The notes beneath the pieces are model-generated. The model saw only the letters and a list, made by a program, of their open reading frames with translations, did no database searches and was not told where the DNA came from. Of a DNA stretch of 64,000 nt, positions 1 through 12,996 are shown in pieces. Within the stretch, counting starts at the first letter, position 1, and every line of letters begins with the position of its first letter. Made by a program: the position numbers and the translations under genes. Location: the NCBI GenBank assembly GCA_963682175.1, contig OY821789.1, positions 8,122,001-8,186,000 on the forward strand. The letters run 5' to 3'. This DNA comes from Triglochin maritima. Lineage: Eukaryota > Streptophyta > Magnoliopsida > Alismatales > Juncaginaceae.

Positions 1-1028
1 ATGAATATGAAAAGCATGAAGTCCAGGGGAAAGCCCGGAAATCTTGCCGGTAACATGCGTAAAACCTACACACCAAAACCCCAAACACGATCAAATCGGA
101 AGTTTAAGTGGTGAATCAGGTAAGGGGGATCGGAGTACCGGTTCTTCGGTCCTGAACGAAGTGGAGGGCGCCGGAGACGGAGGAGTTGGCTCCGCCGGAG
201 ATTAGGGCGACGCTCTTCAGCGTTCCCGTCGCCATTGATGGTGGTGGTGGTGGTGGTTTTGGTTCTGATTTTTGGTGTTTTTGTGGGTGTTGGGGGAAGT
301 TTTGGGGAAATTTGCATGCGAATCCATCTTCGAAGGTTAGTTTGTGATTTGGTCGATGTTTTATGAGGATATTCGTGATGAGTCCAAGTATACGTATGGA
401 GTATTGGAGCCACGGACAGAGTGTGGACTGTTTGAATAGGAAATTCGTAAGAAAATATTTGTTTTCGTATTGAAAAACTATAACTCCTTATGTGCAATCA
501 TGATGCTGATAGAACTTCAGTTTAATTACTCATATAATGCTTTCAGAAGAATGAAGGCAATGGGAGAGGAAAGATTAATTATTTTTCTGCTCAAATTTTT
601 TGTTACCTTAATTATTTTTACCATCGTTTCAAGCGATACATAAGAGGGAGCAATATGCTTCAGAACTAATATTTATGTATGTTCCTATATATATAGTTTA
701 AAAGAAGCGTGTTTTTGATTGCATGTCATTGGGAAACAACTGATTACCAAGTTTGCCATTGTTGTTGTTTTTACTATTTATATTTTTGTCATTAAGTTTT
801 TCAAAACTTACTCTTTCGCCATTATTTCTGTTGGGACCCCTAATGTCGTTAGATTTCCTTTAATCCTTTGTTACCCGCCGTTAAGGTTATGTTAATAACC
901 TCCACTTATGAACCCTTTATAACCACTCTTCCATTAAAATCCTTCTTCCACTAAAAAATCTACCCTCCCCGCTTCGTCCCTGGCTTCCAAAGCCCCTTTG
1001 CTGACGTCTTTTCTTCGTTTTGAGAAGC
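1..1028. other. Intergenic, no supported gene
   Basis: Open frames here are short and low-complexity, including a GGT/ACC trinucleotide run near 239-260 that creates spurious frames on both strands. On the plus strand about 150-335 could be read as an exon-like stretch ending at a GT donor, but there is no in-frame start codon and no recognisable domain. From about 480 the sequence is AT-rich. I call no gene. Confidence 0.5.
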
Positions 1029-1356
1029 ATGAGTTCAAGTTCTCCTATGTTTGCCTCCTCCATGAACACAGAGGTGCCTAATTGCAAGTGTGAAATCCAG
1101 GGCAAGGTTTTTGTTTCGGGCCAACCCAACAGTCTGGGTAGCTCATTTTATAGTTGTTCAAAGTTTACGGTAAGTTGGTTGTTAACTAGATAACACATGT
1201 AACATGTTCAACGAAATGCCTAACATTTTTATTGTGTTGTTTTGGTAGAGTGGTCGTCGCAGCAAATTTTTTGGTCAGATTGATGATGAACAGATGAGCA
1301 ATTTTTTTGTTAATCTCTACTTAAGATACAGCGGAAACAACAATTATATCAAGTAG
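1029..1356 (+). pseudogene. GRF-type zinc-finger protein fragment, truncated
   Basis: Exon 1 (1029-1169, 47 codons, starting MSSSSPMF) ends at a good GTAAGT donor. Exon 2 begins after the TAG acceptor at 1249 in the same phase. The residues fit the GRF zinc-finger layout: a CKC pair about residue 19, then N-S-L-G and FYSC at about residues 40-43, and after the intron a KFFGQID segment corresponding to the usual FFxWxD. The expected fourth cysteine just before KFF is not present. Beyond about 1308 the frame enters a different, repeat-like sequence and stops at 1354-1356. Many plant genomes carry small GRF proteins and fragments of them. I read this as a truncated, probably non-functional copy; a short expressed gene is not excluded. 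Confidence 0.4.
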
Positions 1357-3780
1357 AGAAGAAAGACATACAAACCACAAAGACATGACGATTTTTATAA
1401 AGGTTCGACACCTCACCCGAGTCCTGGTCCTCTCTTGCAAGCTTTGTTTAATTCCACGAGTTTCGTCTACGTCTTCACTATCATCTCCTCGTTCCAGGTC
1501 GGGAGATAATACTTTTACAAAGCAATTTTTGCGAACACCCTCACGAACTTGGTTTCTTCCTCTCACAACCCGAGATGGATGATCACCGTTACGGGCCGAT
1601 ATCACGCTTACAACTTTGACAGCAACAAGGCAAGAGTATCAACACTCTAACTTTAAGCACACTTGAGTAGGAGATAGAATTTGGTCAAGTGGTAAAAGTT
1701 TAAACTTGGAGTGTGTAGGATTTGAGATTCTAGGAGTGAGATGATTCTCTCTGATGTATGTTTGATTTTTGAGTAGGAGAGTTGTGTAAATAAAATCTCT
1801 ATTTATAAGCTCCTAAAGAGATATAGTCATTGGGGAAAGATTTGTGTAAAACACACAAAATAGAAAACTAACTTCAACAAATTTGTCCAATATCGGTCGA
1901 CCGACACGTGATGAACGGTCGACCGTTTTCATGAAAATAAGGAAACGTTTGAACCAACTAAAGACACTATCGAACCAAATGGTCGTAACTTAAGTTAACG
2001 ATCGAATTAAATCTAGGGGTGGTTGACCGTTCTAAGGATTTTGGCCAAGGTAAAAGTCAATCGGTCGAACACAAAAATAGAATACGTCCGACCGAAAATA
2101 TCAAGGACTTTGGCACTCAAAATAGTCTACACTCGGTCAACTGTTTACTTGGCAACGTTAAACCGGTGGCCAAATACTGAATATGGGTTAGGTGTATATA
2201 TATGAGTACGATCGTTGGAGAATACGACAGTATAACTAGCGGTGCACACGGGTCGGGTTGAACCCGAAAACCGACCCGAACCCGACTGGTCTGGTCAGGT
2301 TGGGAGGGGATTTGGGTTGGAAAAATTTGAAAACCGAAATTTCGGGTCGAGTTCAGATTGAGGGGTTGGGTTGACCCAACCCAACTTGAACCCGAAGATT
2401 TTTTTTTAAAATAAAGTAATTCCCAAATTCCTCTAAATACAAATGCATCCTAACCCTAAATCCCGACCGCATATCCCAAATCCCCAACCCTTCTCCTCGC
2501 GGAACCCTAGCCGCACATCCCAAATCCCCACCCCCTCTCCTCGCAGCCTCGACGCCTCGCCTCATCTCCGTCGATCCCTCCTCACGCACTCCTCAGTCTT
2601 CTCCGTCGATCCCTCACGCATGTGGGCAATCTTTGGCCCGACGTCGTCGGAGCCATCTTCGACGTTGATGGAGATGTTGGTGGAGTTGTGTTGGTGGAGC
2701 CATCTTCGACGTCGGAGCCATACTTCAAAAGTTGAAGAGTTGTTATTAATACTTATTAGCCTTTTCCTGGTTGTGGTGGGAGTTTTGATTGTTGGTGGAC
2801 ATGTTGGTGGAGTTGTGGAGGATATGTTGGTGGAGATGTGTTGAGATGGAAGTGGTGGGAGTTTTGATTGAGTGTAGGTGGAAATGGTGGGAGTTTTGAT
2901 TGAGTGCAGGCGTGCAGGTGGAATGGAAGAGAAGTAAGTGGTTTTTTGTTTATGTTAATGTTTTTTTGTTCATTCTTACTTTGATTTTGATGGAATGGAA
3001 GAGAAGTGGTTGGTTGGTTCTGTTTGACTTTGATGATGCATGTTTCTTACTTTTTGTTGTTGGAGGATAATGACTTTGATTATTATGCTTCTTACTTTTC
3101 TGGTAAATGGTAATTGTTTCTGGAGTTTTTTTTCCTGATTTTTTTCTTTTGGAGTTGAAGTCTTTTTTGTTGTTTAAATTTTATTTCTTCTGGATTTTTT
3201 TAAAAGGTCTGGATTTGAGTTTCTATTTATCTGTTTTTGCGATTTGAACCGATGATTTAAGTTCGATGTTGAACCATTTCTATTCCTTTTGGATTTCTCA
3301 TGCGTTTGTTTGTTTTGATTGTGGATTTGTGTTTTTGTTTGTATTTTAAGTGGAGTTCCTATTTTGGTTTATGAGATCATTTGTGTTCTTGGTCTCTTGG
3401 ATTTGGATTTATGTTTGTGTTTATCTATTTAGCAATTTTATGTGTCAATTTTGAGTATGCTTAATTGATTCGGGTCCAACCTGAACCGACCCAACCCAAC
3501 CCGAACATTTTGGTTCGGGTTGGGTTGAACCCGAATCGGTTCGGGTTTGGGTTGTGTTTTTCAAAAACCCGATTTTTTCGGGTTGGGTCGGGTTATGGCC
3601 CAAATCCGACCCATGTGCACCCCTAAGTATAACGGTCATCTGGAAAATATGGGTCAACTGGTCGTCCGACAAAATGGTCGATCGATGGATCTGGAAAAAA
3701 TCACTTTGGGTTAACTGATAGAAATGGTCAAACGGAAAACTTGTTTCGGTCGACTATTATGCACAAACTAGTTAGGTTTA
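1308..3780. repeat. CGGTCGACCG-rich LTR-like repeat, split by a hAT element
   Basis: From a TGTTAATC start at 1308 the sequence includes an AGCGGAAAC signature at 1330, then full and partial copies of the palindrome CGGTCGACCG at about 1890-2110. The same motif type resumes at about 3640-3770 on the far side of the hAT insertion at 2237-3625. The TG start plus nearby AGCGGAA resembles the ends of the LTRs elsewhere in this window. I could not identify a matching right end or target duplication, so LTR is an inference. Confidence 0.4.
2237..3625. mobile_element. Non-autonomous hAT transposon (1389 bp)
   Basis: The element is bounded by an exact 8-bp target duplication AGTATAAC (2229-2236 and 3626-3633), diagnostic of hAT insertion. 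The left end reads TAGCGGTGCACACGGGTCGG and the right end, on the other strand, TAGGGGTGCACATGGGTCGG, giving imperfect terminal inverted repeats of about 20 bp followed by GGGTTC/CCCGAAC-rich subterminal repeats. No transposase frame is present; the open frame at 2443-2844 is a by-product of subterminal repeats and TTGGTGGAG-type short repeats. It sits inside, and therefore postdates, the CGGTCGACCG-rich repeat. Confidence 0.88.
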
Positions 3781-3789
3781 GTTTGAGTG

Positions 3790-5262
3790 ATTTTCCGACT
3801 CAAGTTTAGGTGATCTATTGAAATTTAAATGTTGTGAAATTTGATGTGTGACTTATACAAAGAACATAATGTGTTTGTGAATAAGTTACAACTCTTGTAT
3901 GCTCTAGTTCACATAGATTCGTTAAGACTCAAATAAAGTCAAAATTACTTCTCTTAAAATAGTAATGTGATCCATCTACAAATATCAAAACCTAAAATAA
4001 TGTGATCCATCTACAAATAGTATCAAACCCTACCTAATCGGCCAACTCGCAAGAACACAAACATTATTTTAGGTTGGGGTAATAGTAACGAGTCAGACCT
4101 AAAATAATGACACAAACATTAATAGTCAAAAAACAATGACAAACACCACAATCAGTTGTTTCCTGATAGCATGCCAGCAAAAAAAAACCTTAAAGTAGAG
4201 GTTAGCAAATTCTCACAGTATAACAGTTCCCGGCGGACATTCATGCAAATAAGCTAACGGTAATTGTGGATGTGAGTGAATCAAGATAAAACCATGGGCT
4301 GTGGGCGTTTTCCAGGTGGCTGTGCGGAATATTTAAATCTGGAATGAGTTATATTTCTTTCTCACGAGGTCTGACTTATAATTGTTTGTTTTTATTAAAG
4401 GCTATATGGTTCACAACGCCTACTAGCCCACTTGTGCTGTTGCCTTATCACAAACATCCATTACAAAATTCAGGTTTCTGGAACCTTCAAGAATCCCTCC
4501 CGATCAGCAAGGGAAGTTGAATCTCGTACTTGCAGAATAGTTATCAAAAAAAGAATCAAAAGACAATATAACTCCAATAATAGGAAAGTAGTATCAATAC
4601 CCACTTTCCCACCTTCTACCATGCAATCCCATCAATACACCCATATGAAATGCATCTATGCTTTTCGGAACAACAAAAAAAATCTTCTTCAAACAGCTTC
4701 AGCAAGCACACTAAAACTAAATCCCGGTTTTATTAAGAATAAATACAAACAATAATATCCCGAAAGAAAAAGGACGATTAGCAGGACATCCGAAAGAAGA
4801 CAGATTTTCAATCAACTTAAACCATCCAGAACGAACCCTGTAACAGACCAGACCACTGCGAAAAAATACCTAAGTATGTTATGCTAGTGTACCTACAGAG
4901 ACATAGAACACACTACAAGATATAGGATTAGCCAGAGTTGATCAAGACAGCAACAATTTACTAGAATCCTTTTAGGTAGAACTCCAAAATCAGTAACAAT
5001 TGTTTCTATCTTCGCATCACATATGAATAATTCATGTGAGCTGCGTTACTCAAAAAATAACCCGAGGTCATGGTGGCCATTTAGTCATAAAGAATAGCTT
5101 AAAAAATGTTGTGAATAACCGATAAATTATTACACTTTAATGCTGAAATCGGAATTCAAAGAGTGATATGTGTTGATAGCTGCTTGAACATCAGAACGAG
5201 CCAAATGTTGAAAGTCGTCAAAATTACAGGAATGATCAGCGCAGACTATATGTCAGCCTTGC
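3790..5262. other. Intergenic, downstream of DTC copy 1
   Basis: This is AT-rich sequence with a short direct repeat near 3965-4020 (TGTGATCCATCTACAAATA twice). The frame at 4432-4755 has no recognisable domain. The part next to 5262 is expected to hold the 3' untranslated region of the minus-strand carrier gene. Confidence 0.5.
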
Positions 5263-8200
5263 CTACAACCCTACACGCTTCTCCAGCTTTTGAATTTGGT
5301 TCAGAAATATCCATGTCATCTGGAGAGACCAAAACACCATCAACAAAGTCAGTAAAAACTAAAAAGATGAAATGGATGAGTTTTATGCCAGTCTAGCAAT
5401 GTAATAGAAATATAACTCACCATGACATGGGGTGCAATTCTGACACAGTAGATAGGAAACCCAGTGTACAATTTAAACGGGCCCCCACTTTTAACAGTTT
5501 TAATAGCGCAGTCCAGAGATCCAGTGTACGGATACTTCCCATTTGCATCAGGTTGCATCTTTTGAATTTGAGTCTTAACATAGTCAAAGGGTAGACTGCA
5601 CGCTGATGCAAAGAATCCTGAAACAGCACTAGCACCTGCATGTAGAATGAAGCAGGTTATATAAACAGGCAGAGAATACAAGAATTAAGTTCCTCAGATA
5701 CAGTAACGCTGGATGGATAGTTTTAGCTAAATATATATGGAACCATTCTGTAATACTACGGAATACCTTCATGATCGAACAACAAACATGAGATCTAACA
5801 CAGATTTGAAGAAACCTTTTGATGATGAACATGCATTGGCGCTGTCAATTTATGGTTTCATGTTTAACGTTTTTTATACTCAAATTAATGCCAGATTCAG
5901 GAGCAATTTAACATGAAAAGAAACATTCATGGAAAAGAATCAAATTAATGGAAAAGGCTTGACTCTAGATGGTGGTAGAGCAAGTTTAACTACCAGATAC
6001 CAGCACAACAAGAAACAGTAAAAATTGCAAAAATTGGGGGCACCATCATCAACAAATCTGCAACCTTGAAGAAAGCAGGGAAGACCTACGCAGCATACTT
6101 TTAAACTATCATTTATCCTTCTATCCATGTAAAAAAATGATGCATCATGCATGCATATATTCCTCGGGTATGATTTGCAAAAGCGCAAATGTATAGGCTC
6201 ACAGCTCAAGCTTTTAGAGAAGAATTGAATAAGCTAGTGAACAAGTTTAACTTCTTACCAATTACTGTGCTATATTCACCCAGGCCGAGTGAATCCCTGA
6301 AAAATTCAATGCTTTGATCATATGAGGCAAGCATGCCCATATTCAAGGACATGGCTCTTACTACAGTAGGACCTGCACCTTTCCATAGTGCGAGAACCCC
6401 CTCATCGGCAACTATCCGATAAAGTGCTTGGAAAGCATTCTTGTAGTGTCGGCGTTGAGCCTCAGGTAAAGTGGCATCAGCCTGCATGCGGATGAGTGCT
6501 AAATCAGCTGGATTACCGAAACATGCTCCAATTGCTCCAGCAGTTAATCCAATAAAAGCCTTCTGAATGAGTGGTAGTGGCTTTCCATCATTCGCCTCAA
6601 CTGCTTTGTTTGTCAAAACCCTAGGAGAGGCATGGAGTGATGATTAGTTCATAACATATATGAAGTAACCTTAAGAGCATCTAGTGATTCTAGCATCATT
6701 TATGTAACAAAGGTGAAGAAAGCATTGTAGTAACAATAATAATATTCTTCTACAACTAGAATGGAAAAAAAGTAGACATGTCAAACTGTTGGGTCGACTC
6801 GAATTCAGGTTGGCTTGGTGTGCTTTAGTCAACAAATGAGATTGGGTTGAACCAGCAAATCTACCACAAGGATAGAATTACAACTTGTATCATAAAATAA
6901 CAATAGACATTATAACAACTTGTATGATAGAATTAGAGGGTAAAAGGAGCACAGAGAGAACTTCAAAACAGTAGGAGGGTGTATTAATCAAAATGACAAA
7001 ATCTGATCTTAGGCTAATGCAAAATGCATTCTCTCCAAAGTCATGGTATCCAACGTGCTAACTAATGTAAGTTTGAGAAATATAACCACAAAACACCAAG
7101 AATGTGATAAAGGTGAGACTACCTGAAGGATCCAAGACGAGCAGTTGTATAAGTGGCTTGCCTAAGTAATCCTGCTGACAATCCCTGCTTGAAACAACTT
7201 ATATCAAGCCAAAGTAAATAGTATCTGATATAAAACATATCGATTTTCCCTGATATGGATGGCACAAATTGAAATTAATTTTTAGAAGTTCAAAATCAAC
7301 ATATTTGTCTTGACATTACTTATACATTTCAAATATTAACTACAGACAGGCTGTCAAATCCAGAGCAACCTAAAATGCCTTAGTGCCATGAAGAAATAAA
7401 AAGTAAAGCAAGCTTCTTCAATTCATGTCGCATGAACCTTCATGGTCCAATCCATGAACCACTTCTAACAGGGTCTTTCACATTTTCTCAACTCATCATA
7501 GTAACTACAAGTTTGGGCTTTAAAGCCACCAATATAACATGGCTCGTGCTTAGATTTTTGGAGAACATAATTCCACCAAGTATAATTTTTTGAATCTTAA
7601 AGAAAGAAAGAAATTCAAAAGGAAGTGTTATTTTCTGACTCAAATTAAATCTAAGTGATGAACAATCTACAAATGCACCCATGGTAGCGTAAATGATTAA
7701 AATGTGGTTCTAGCTACTACACTTAAATCACCGCAGACTACCTACACAAGAATACATTATAGTAGCTTCGTTTTATTTTCTCAAGGACACAAGCTTGAGC
7801 TGCAGGTTTCATTACACCAGAGTATATGGACACTTCTTATAGAGTAATGAAAATATGGATAATACATATAAATATTTAAGTTCTATCATGAACTGTGCCA
7901 TACCTTGTAAAATGATTTAATTCCGTCATTTGCGAGCATTGTCTTAGCAACATGTCCAGCAGACCCCTGACCAAGCTGAATGCGCACCTGAAAAACAAGG
8001 AAAAAGCAAACTATTAAGTGGTCTTTAATAACATGGAACCTCACCAATATGAATAAAAAAGGCACCTCAGCAAACCCTTAAATGATCAATTTGGATTTAC
8101 ATTGAGTGGGCAAAAGGAAAGAAGAAGAAACAAGACAAAAGGAAAGAAGTTATGTTTCTCTCTCCAAGATATCCGAGTTGGTTCAATCTCAATTTGTTTC

Positions 8201-9670
8201 ACCTGTGGTATTTCCAGGATTAAATCAACAAATGGTGGATTTTCTCCCAAAATCTGAAGTGAAAATAATTTATGACTACTAACTTCCTCTCTCCAATTTT
8301 GTTCTTTTTGTCAGCATAAATTACTAAACAAACAAAAGAATTCCTTTTCTTTTCTCACTTTCGGTTTCCTTTTCCAACATTTCTCTCTATCCTCATAGGT
8401 TGTCACCCAGACATATAATCGTATTGTTATAATTACAAAACAAAAACAAATGCAGGTTAAACAGAAAAAAATCAGCTCCACTTACTTCCACCAACAGTCC
8501 AACCAAACTAAAGTACTAAACCAAACGAATCCAGTAAAGATGCGTTAATCATTCTGAAGACTGACGGGCTGATGTCCCGTGATCGACATCTCTTGTCCAT
8601 TTCAAGTGGATTTGGGATATCCTCTGAATATTCAGCAGTCACCCAACTATAGTGGTGATTGTACATTCCAAGAAATTTTGGTTTTCAGCTGCAGGCCGCA
8701 TCTCACACAATGTGATTCCTGGTCTCAGAAACTGATGTCCAAACCGCACAAATTTGGTTTTTTAGTTAAAGCTATTTCGGAAAGGTTTTTATCTAATCTA
8801 AAAACGAAATTACTCATTGAAGAACTGTTTGGCGTAAGTTTCAGAATTCTCTAATGTTTTTTTATGTTTTTTAGAGGTTTCCGTCATCCATACCCAATTA
8901 TATTTTTGTGATTCGTAAATTCTCTCAAGCCATGTCCTTCACCGTCCTCTGTACTAGTACAAGATCCGACCAAGAGTGGAACTTCCACCAAAGGTGCCCC
9001 TATCCACATCGAGGAAAGGTTTTTTTTTCCGAAACATCGCACATTAAACTAGGATCTTGTAGGACACGGTTCAATTTTACATTTGCATCTAAACTAAAAC
9101 CACTACTCGATTCACGTTCCACTCGTGTCCTACGTTTCATTCTCGATTCCTCTACAATGCAAAGTCAAATTCCATTCGATCTCTACACCATCTCCTAACA
9201 CCAAATTCCAACGCCGTTTCATCCTTTCTCACGTCAAGGGAAGGTTTTCACAAAACATCGCGCATTACAAATCGGATCTCATAGTACGCAGTTCAATTTT
9301 ACATTTGCATCGAAATTAAAATCAGTGCACGACTCACGCTCCGCTTGAGCCCTACATTTCATTTTCAATTCCTCTACATTGCGAAGTCAAATTCCGTTCC
9401 ATCACCACACCATCTCCCAACACCAAACGCCAGATCCACCATAAAACCCCAACTTTTTCCAGAAAAAAAACACAAAAACTTAAAAAAACCACAACAGAAA
9501 CCCTAGCTAATTCGGGACGGAGACATCACTAGTACCTTGACCATGTCGATGGGTTGGATGACGCACGTGGCGAGCATTCCGGAGGTTCCGCCATTGACGA
9601 AGGGCTTCACCGTCCCCCAAACCGCCGATCCCGGAGCCTTCTGCTGCTCTGGCTTCGACTCGCCTCCCAT
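5263..9670 (-). CDS. DTC: Mitochondrial dicarboxylate/tricarboxylate carrier, tandem copy 1
   Basis: This gene encodes an inner mitochondrial membrane carrier that exchanges 2-oxoglutarate, malate and other di- and tricarboxylates. Six coding exons, all with GT-AG borders and matching phases: 9536-9670, 7904-7987, 7123-7184, 6259-6620, 5421-5635 and 5263-5319. They total 915 nt (304 codons plus stop), against 298 residues in Arabidopsis DTC. The protein begins MGGESKPEQQ and ends LEKRVGL. All three mitochondrial-carrier repeats are present, with signatures PIDMVK, PADLALIR and PFDYVK. No frameshift or stop is seen. Differences from copy 2 are few and conservative (for example PLIQKAF versus PLVQKAL). 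The minus-strand 5' leader holds GA and GTA repeats just upstream of the ATG. Intron 1 (7988-9535) contains an internal tandem duplication. Confidence 0.95.
9005..9420. repeat. ~221-bp tandem duplication in DTC copy 1 intron 1
   Basis: Two diverged copies lie head to tail: CATCGCACATTA begins at 9035 and CATCGCGCATTA at 9256, an offset of 221 bp. Both are followed by matching TTCAATTTTACATTTGCATC and CTACRTTTCATT blocks. Intron 1 of the paralogous gene shares the sequence just after this block (CAACACCAAACGCCAGATCC) but I do not see the duplication there. Confidence 0.65.
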
Positions 9671-11779
9671 CTCCTTCTCTGTCTCTCTCTCTCTCTCTCT
9701 CTAACAACAACAATTACTACTACTACTACTACTTCTACCGGATTCTAGAAAGAGGAAATGGTTGGGTTTTAGAGAGAGAAAGCGGTGGTGAGGGCGAAAA
9801 GGTTGCAGAAACCCTACTCTTGTTGCAAAAGTGATGCTGCCTTGTAGAGCAAAACGTTGGTGGTGTTTGCCACTGATATTTGGGGTTATTACTCCCCCAA
9901 CCACGTACTTAGAAAGTGGGATTATTGTAGATTTGTTGCACCTGAAAAGTGATTAGTAATGATCTTATTTTAATAGATAATATATAATGACAAGTATCTT
10001 ACTCGTTCACAAATTCTTTGCATTGAAATGGTCAAAACCAAAAAATGCATTCCAATAAGTAGGATCGCATTTTGAAACTTACTTATATATGAATAAATAT
10101 GGAGGCTCCAAAATTATACGGACGGACGGAAAAATAATAGAAAACTAACCAAAGAAAAAAGGTGTTAAATCAAGCATAGTATTGAATATCAGTGACACAC
10201 TGAATATCAAGCATGGTAGAGGAATGATTCATGATATATTAATTACTTTATTAATTTTTCTTTATGACACATAATTATTCATCTAAGATACATACAGCAG
10301 CTATATGCTATATTCAATTCTTATTTGAATTTGAACAAAATATGCAACATCTAAATTTTGTAAAACTCCTCAAACTTTATAATGCACAAAAGTATTATCA
10401 AGCATACATAGTCCAAATTATTAAAAAAATCAAATTAGATATGAATTTTACTTCCTTCTCTTTAACAAAACTAGGACAAAATCTAGTAGAAGGGTATAAT
10501 GGTCATTTGAGAGGGATTAGGTTGGAACTTTGCTGGGCTTTGAAGGAATGGTCCCAGTTTTTGGTGGATCGGAGATGACGTGGACTTGGGAGTTCGATGT
10601 GTTGGAAACCACGCCAAAGCAATGCTTAAATCAACGAATCTCAGTCGTTGATTTTGGATCGGATGGAGGTGATAGTGATCGATGGATCGGCGCCACTTAA
10701 CTCGTGGGGCCCACTTCCGTCCCGGTATATTCAATGGCGTTTTTGCACAAAAGCACCTATAAATTATACTAATGTTTTATAGTGGTTGCAAAGGGGAGGA
10801 TGAGGATCATTTATACATGGGCTTAAAATTCTATTTCAAGGTTGGCCAATAAAATTGTATAATTATACAATTATACTTAAGAAGTGAAGACTATGTTCAA
10901 TGCAGTGGTGTATTTGTATGTTAGAAAACATTTAAACTTCAAAAAGAAAAATACATTAATTACCTCTACTGATTTTCAAAGAAGTATTTGAAATCACTTC
11001 GACACATGACATTACTCACTTACGTGGAGTCAAGCAATGTATAAATAAAAAGAAGTGAATAGTTCCCATTACTCTTTATTCCAACAATTCATTGGACATT
11101 TCGCTACATGTGAAGTATTATGTTATCTCTAACCACAAGAGCGGTACCAAATGAAGGCAACTATTACTATGGATGATGACACATAAATAACTAAAGGTAT
11201 GGACATTGAATCTAATTGATCTAGGCCTAGCATTTTTTGACACAATTTGAAATATGACACAAAGACAACAAACACGAGTGAGTTTGGGTAAGGATCAATA
11301 TCATTTTTGCGATGTTTTAACGTACAACTTGTTTCTTTGAAACGAAGGTCCACTCACTTCAAAATAGAATATAATTTACATTTTGTTATTGTGTTATATA
11401 CACTAAAAATGTTAAGCTATTTGTTAAGCACATGATTTTTGAAAATTTTATATTTTTTATATAACAGTTTAAGTACTTAAGCTTTATCAAGTAAATATAT
11501 TAGTTTTCAACATAAATTCTTGACATACGAAGGACACGTGCAAATTATATATTAGTTTTGTGTCATGTGTTGTGTACTGATGACCAAACATGAAAAATTC
11601 CTAGTTGTATGTATTTATTTGTGCTTGATGAAACGGTAGTATACAAATTTAACGGCCGAAAACACTCAGTCTCTAAGGATAAAAAATGCATTAATTACTT
11701 TTGTTGGATTTCAAAAGATCATTTAAATGGATTCAAGCAATGTATAAATAGAAGTGAATCGTTTCCATCGTTTCATCGG
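9671..11779. other. 5' leader/upstream region of DTC copy 1 and AT-rich intergenic DNA
   Basis: The minus-strand leader of DTC copy 1 occupies the first roughly 150 bp, including a CT dinucleotide run (plus strand 9682-9702) and a TAC trinucleotide run just after it. Beyond about 9950 the sequence is AT-rich with no recognisable coding exon; the frames at 10264-10578, 10483-10734 and 11129-11353 show no domain. Confidence 0.5.
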
Positions 11780-12996
11780 AACACCACCCCCACCAAGACT
11801 GCTCCTGGTGCTTCTCTTAAGCTAAAGCAACGACAAAGGGGTCCTGGAATTGCTCATCTTGAGATGTTCAGGCTTGAGAATGTGCTCGGCTCTTTGAGGC
11901 CTATTCATTCCTATGAAAAAAAGAAATATTTTTAAGGTCAATTTTTCTATCATATTTGATCTTTATGAATGCAAAGATGGTTAAATTAGAGATCATTTGT
12001 TTTGTCAATTTTTGTGTTTGATATAATTGTTATGTGGTATGATCTTTGTTACAAGAGAGTGGTATAATGAGAGAGAGTTATCCATTGGGTGTTCCCAAAT
12101 GTCGCTCGATTATGATGTCGATAAATGATTGGTTTGGTTTCTTTTTAATCTTTTATGGATTTCTCCTTGTATCTAATATCTTCTCAAGAATAAGCACACG
12201 ATATACATCGTCAAGTATCATCAATAAATGAAGTACCAGTAAAGTATAGTTTAAAACAATACAAATTGATAAAATTCATGGATCTATCTTTATATCTCTA
12301 TCCCACCTTGGGATATGTGTTATTTTTTATCCCCAGCCTGACCTAGATTAGCCCAATAGGAAAGAAGCTCACCATCATGGCAACCAATTTTTCGTTTTGT
12401 ACCTAAAAATTTCATACAATATCTGAATAAAAATCACATATGAGTTCAACCTTTCAAATTTTCATACTTTAAACAAACAACAAATTTACTTTCTTTAACA
12501 TCATCCATGCCTTTTTTTCGGTAAGCTGCCTTCAAATGTCGCAGATGTATAATGGCGGTGAAGGACGCTGGAGGTATGTACGAATTTAGCTACAAATTTA
12601 AATTTCTAAATGAATATCATCATGAATTGAAGCACTAACTTTCGTGACAAATTTATAATGATCTTGTAATGTTGGAGAGGACTGAGAAGGTCCTAATAAT
12701 TTCATCTTCTAGTTCTTTCAAACAAAAATTGAACAAGAAGATAAGTTTACGATTGTAGTTTATGTATGTACACATTGTAGGTTGGTAATTTATTTGAAGG
12801 TATTTTTCCAACTTTATTCTGCATTATTTATTTTTCTATATTTTTTGTTAGAAAATGGAGAAGACTTGGAAGTTCCAGCACATCCCTTCCATGGATTCTT
12901 GTGTGGACACAGTTGACGAAGAAGGTGAGGCTGATGAGTGATGAGGAAGGTGGAAAGGTTGATCTGAACCTCACTCTAGCTTTGAAGTCCATGTGA
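11780..12996 (+). pseudogene. SPL/NZZ (SPEAR/TIE)-like EAR repressor relic
   Basis: Two separated landmarks on one strand suggest a SPOROCYTELESS/NOZZLE-related adaptor gene. At 11780-11890 the frame gives a basic stretch then QRGPGIAHLEMFRL, matching the family's SPL motif (arrangement R-G-x-G-V-A-x-L-E-x-x-R). At 12958-12996 the frame reads VDLNLTLAL followed by a stop three codons later, a C-terminal EAR motif that in this family recruits TOPLESS-type co-repressors. Between them, 12530-12580 ends at a plausible GTATGT donor. The sequence after the acceptor near 12850 is open in other frames (for example GEDLEVPAHPFHGF) and needs frame changes to reach the EAR motif, so I could not assemble one continuous product. 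I infer a decayed gene; an intact gene with unusual splicing is the alternative. Confidence 0.4.

Noticed and set aside
66..497. 143-residue open frame on the minus strand
   Set aside because: The composition is dominated by Thr and Arg runs from a trinucleotide repeat, with no domain and no splice partner.
2443..2844. 133-residue frame
   Set aside because: It lies entirely inside the non-autonomous hAT element and is generated by its short repeats.
6780..6870. GGGTCGACTCGAATTCAGG block in DTC copy 1 intron 3 as a hAT remnant
   Set aside because: The composition is suggestive, but no inverted ends or 8-bp duplication were found.
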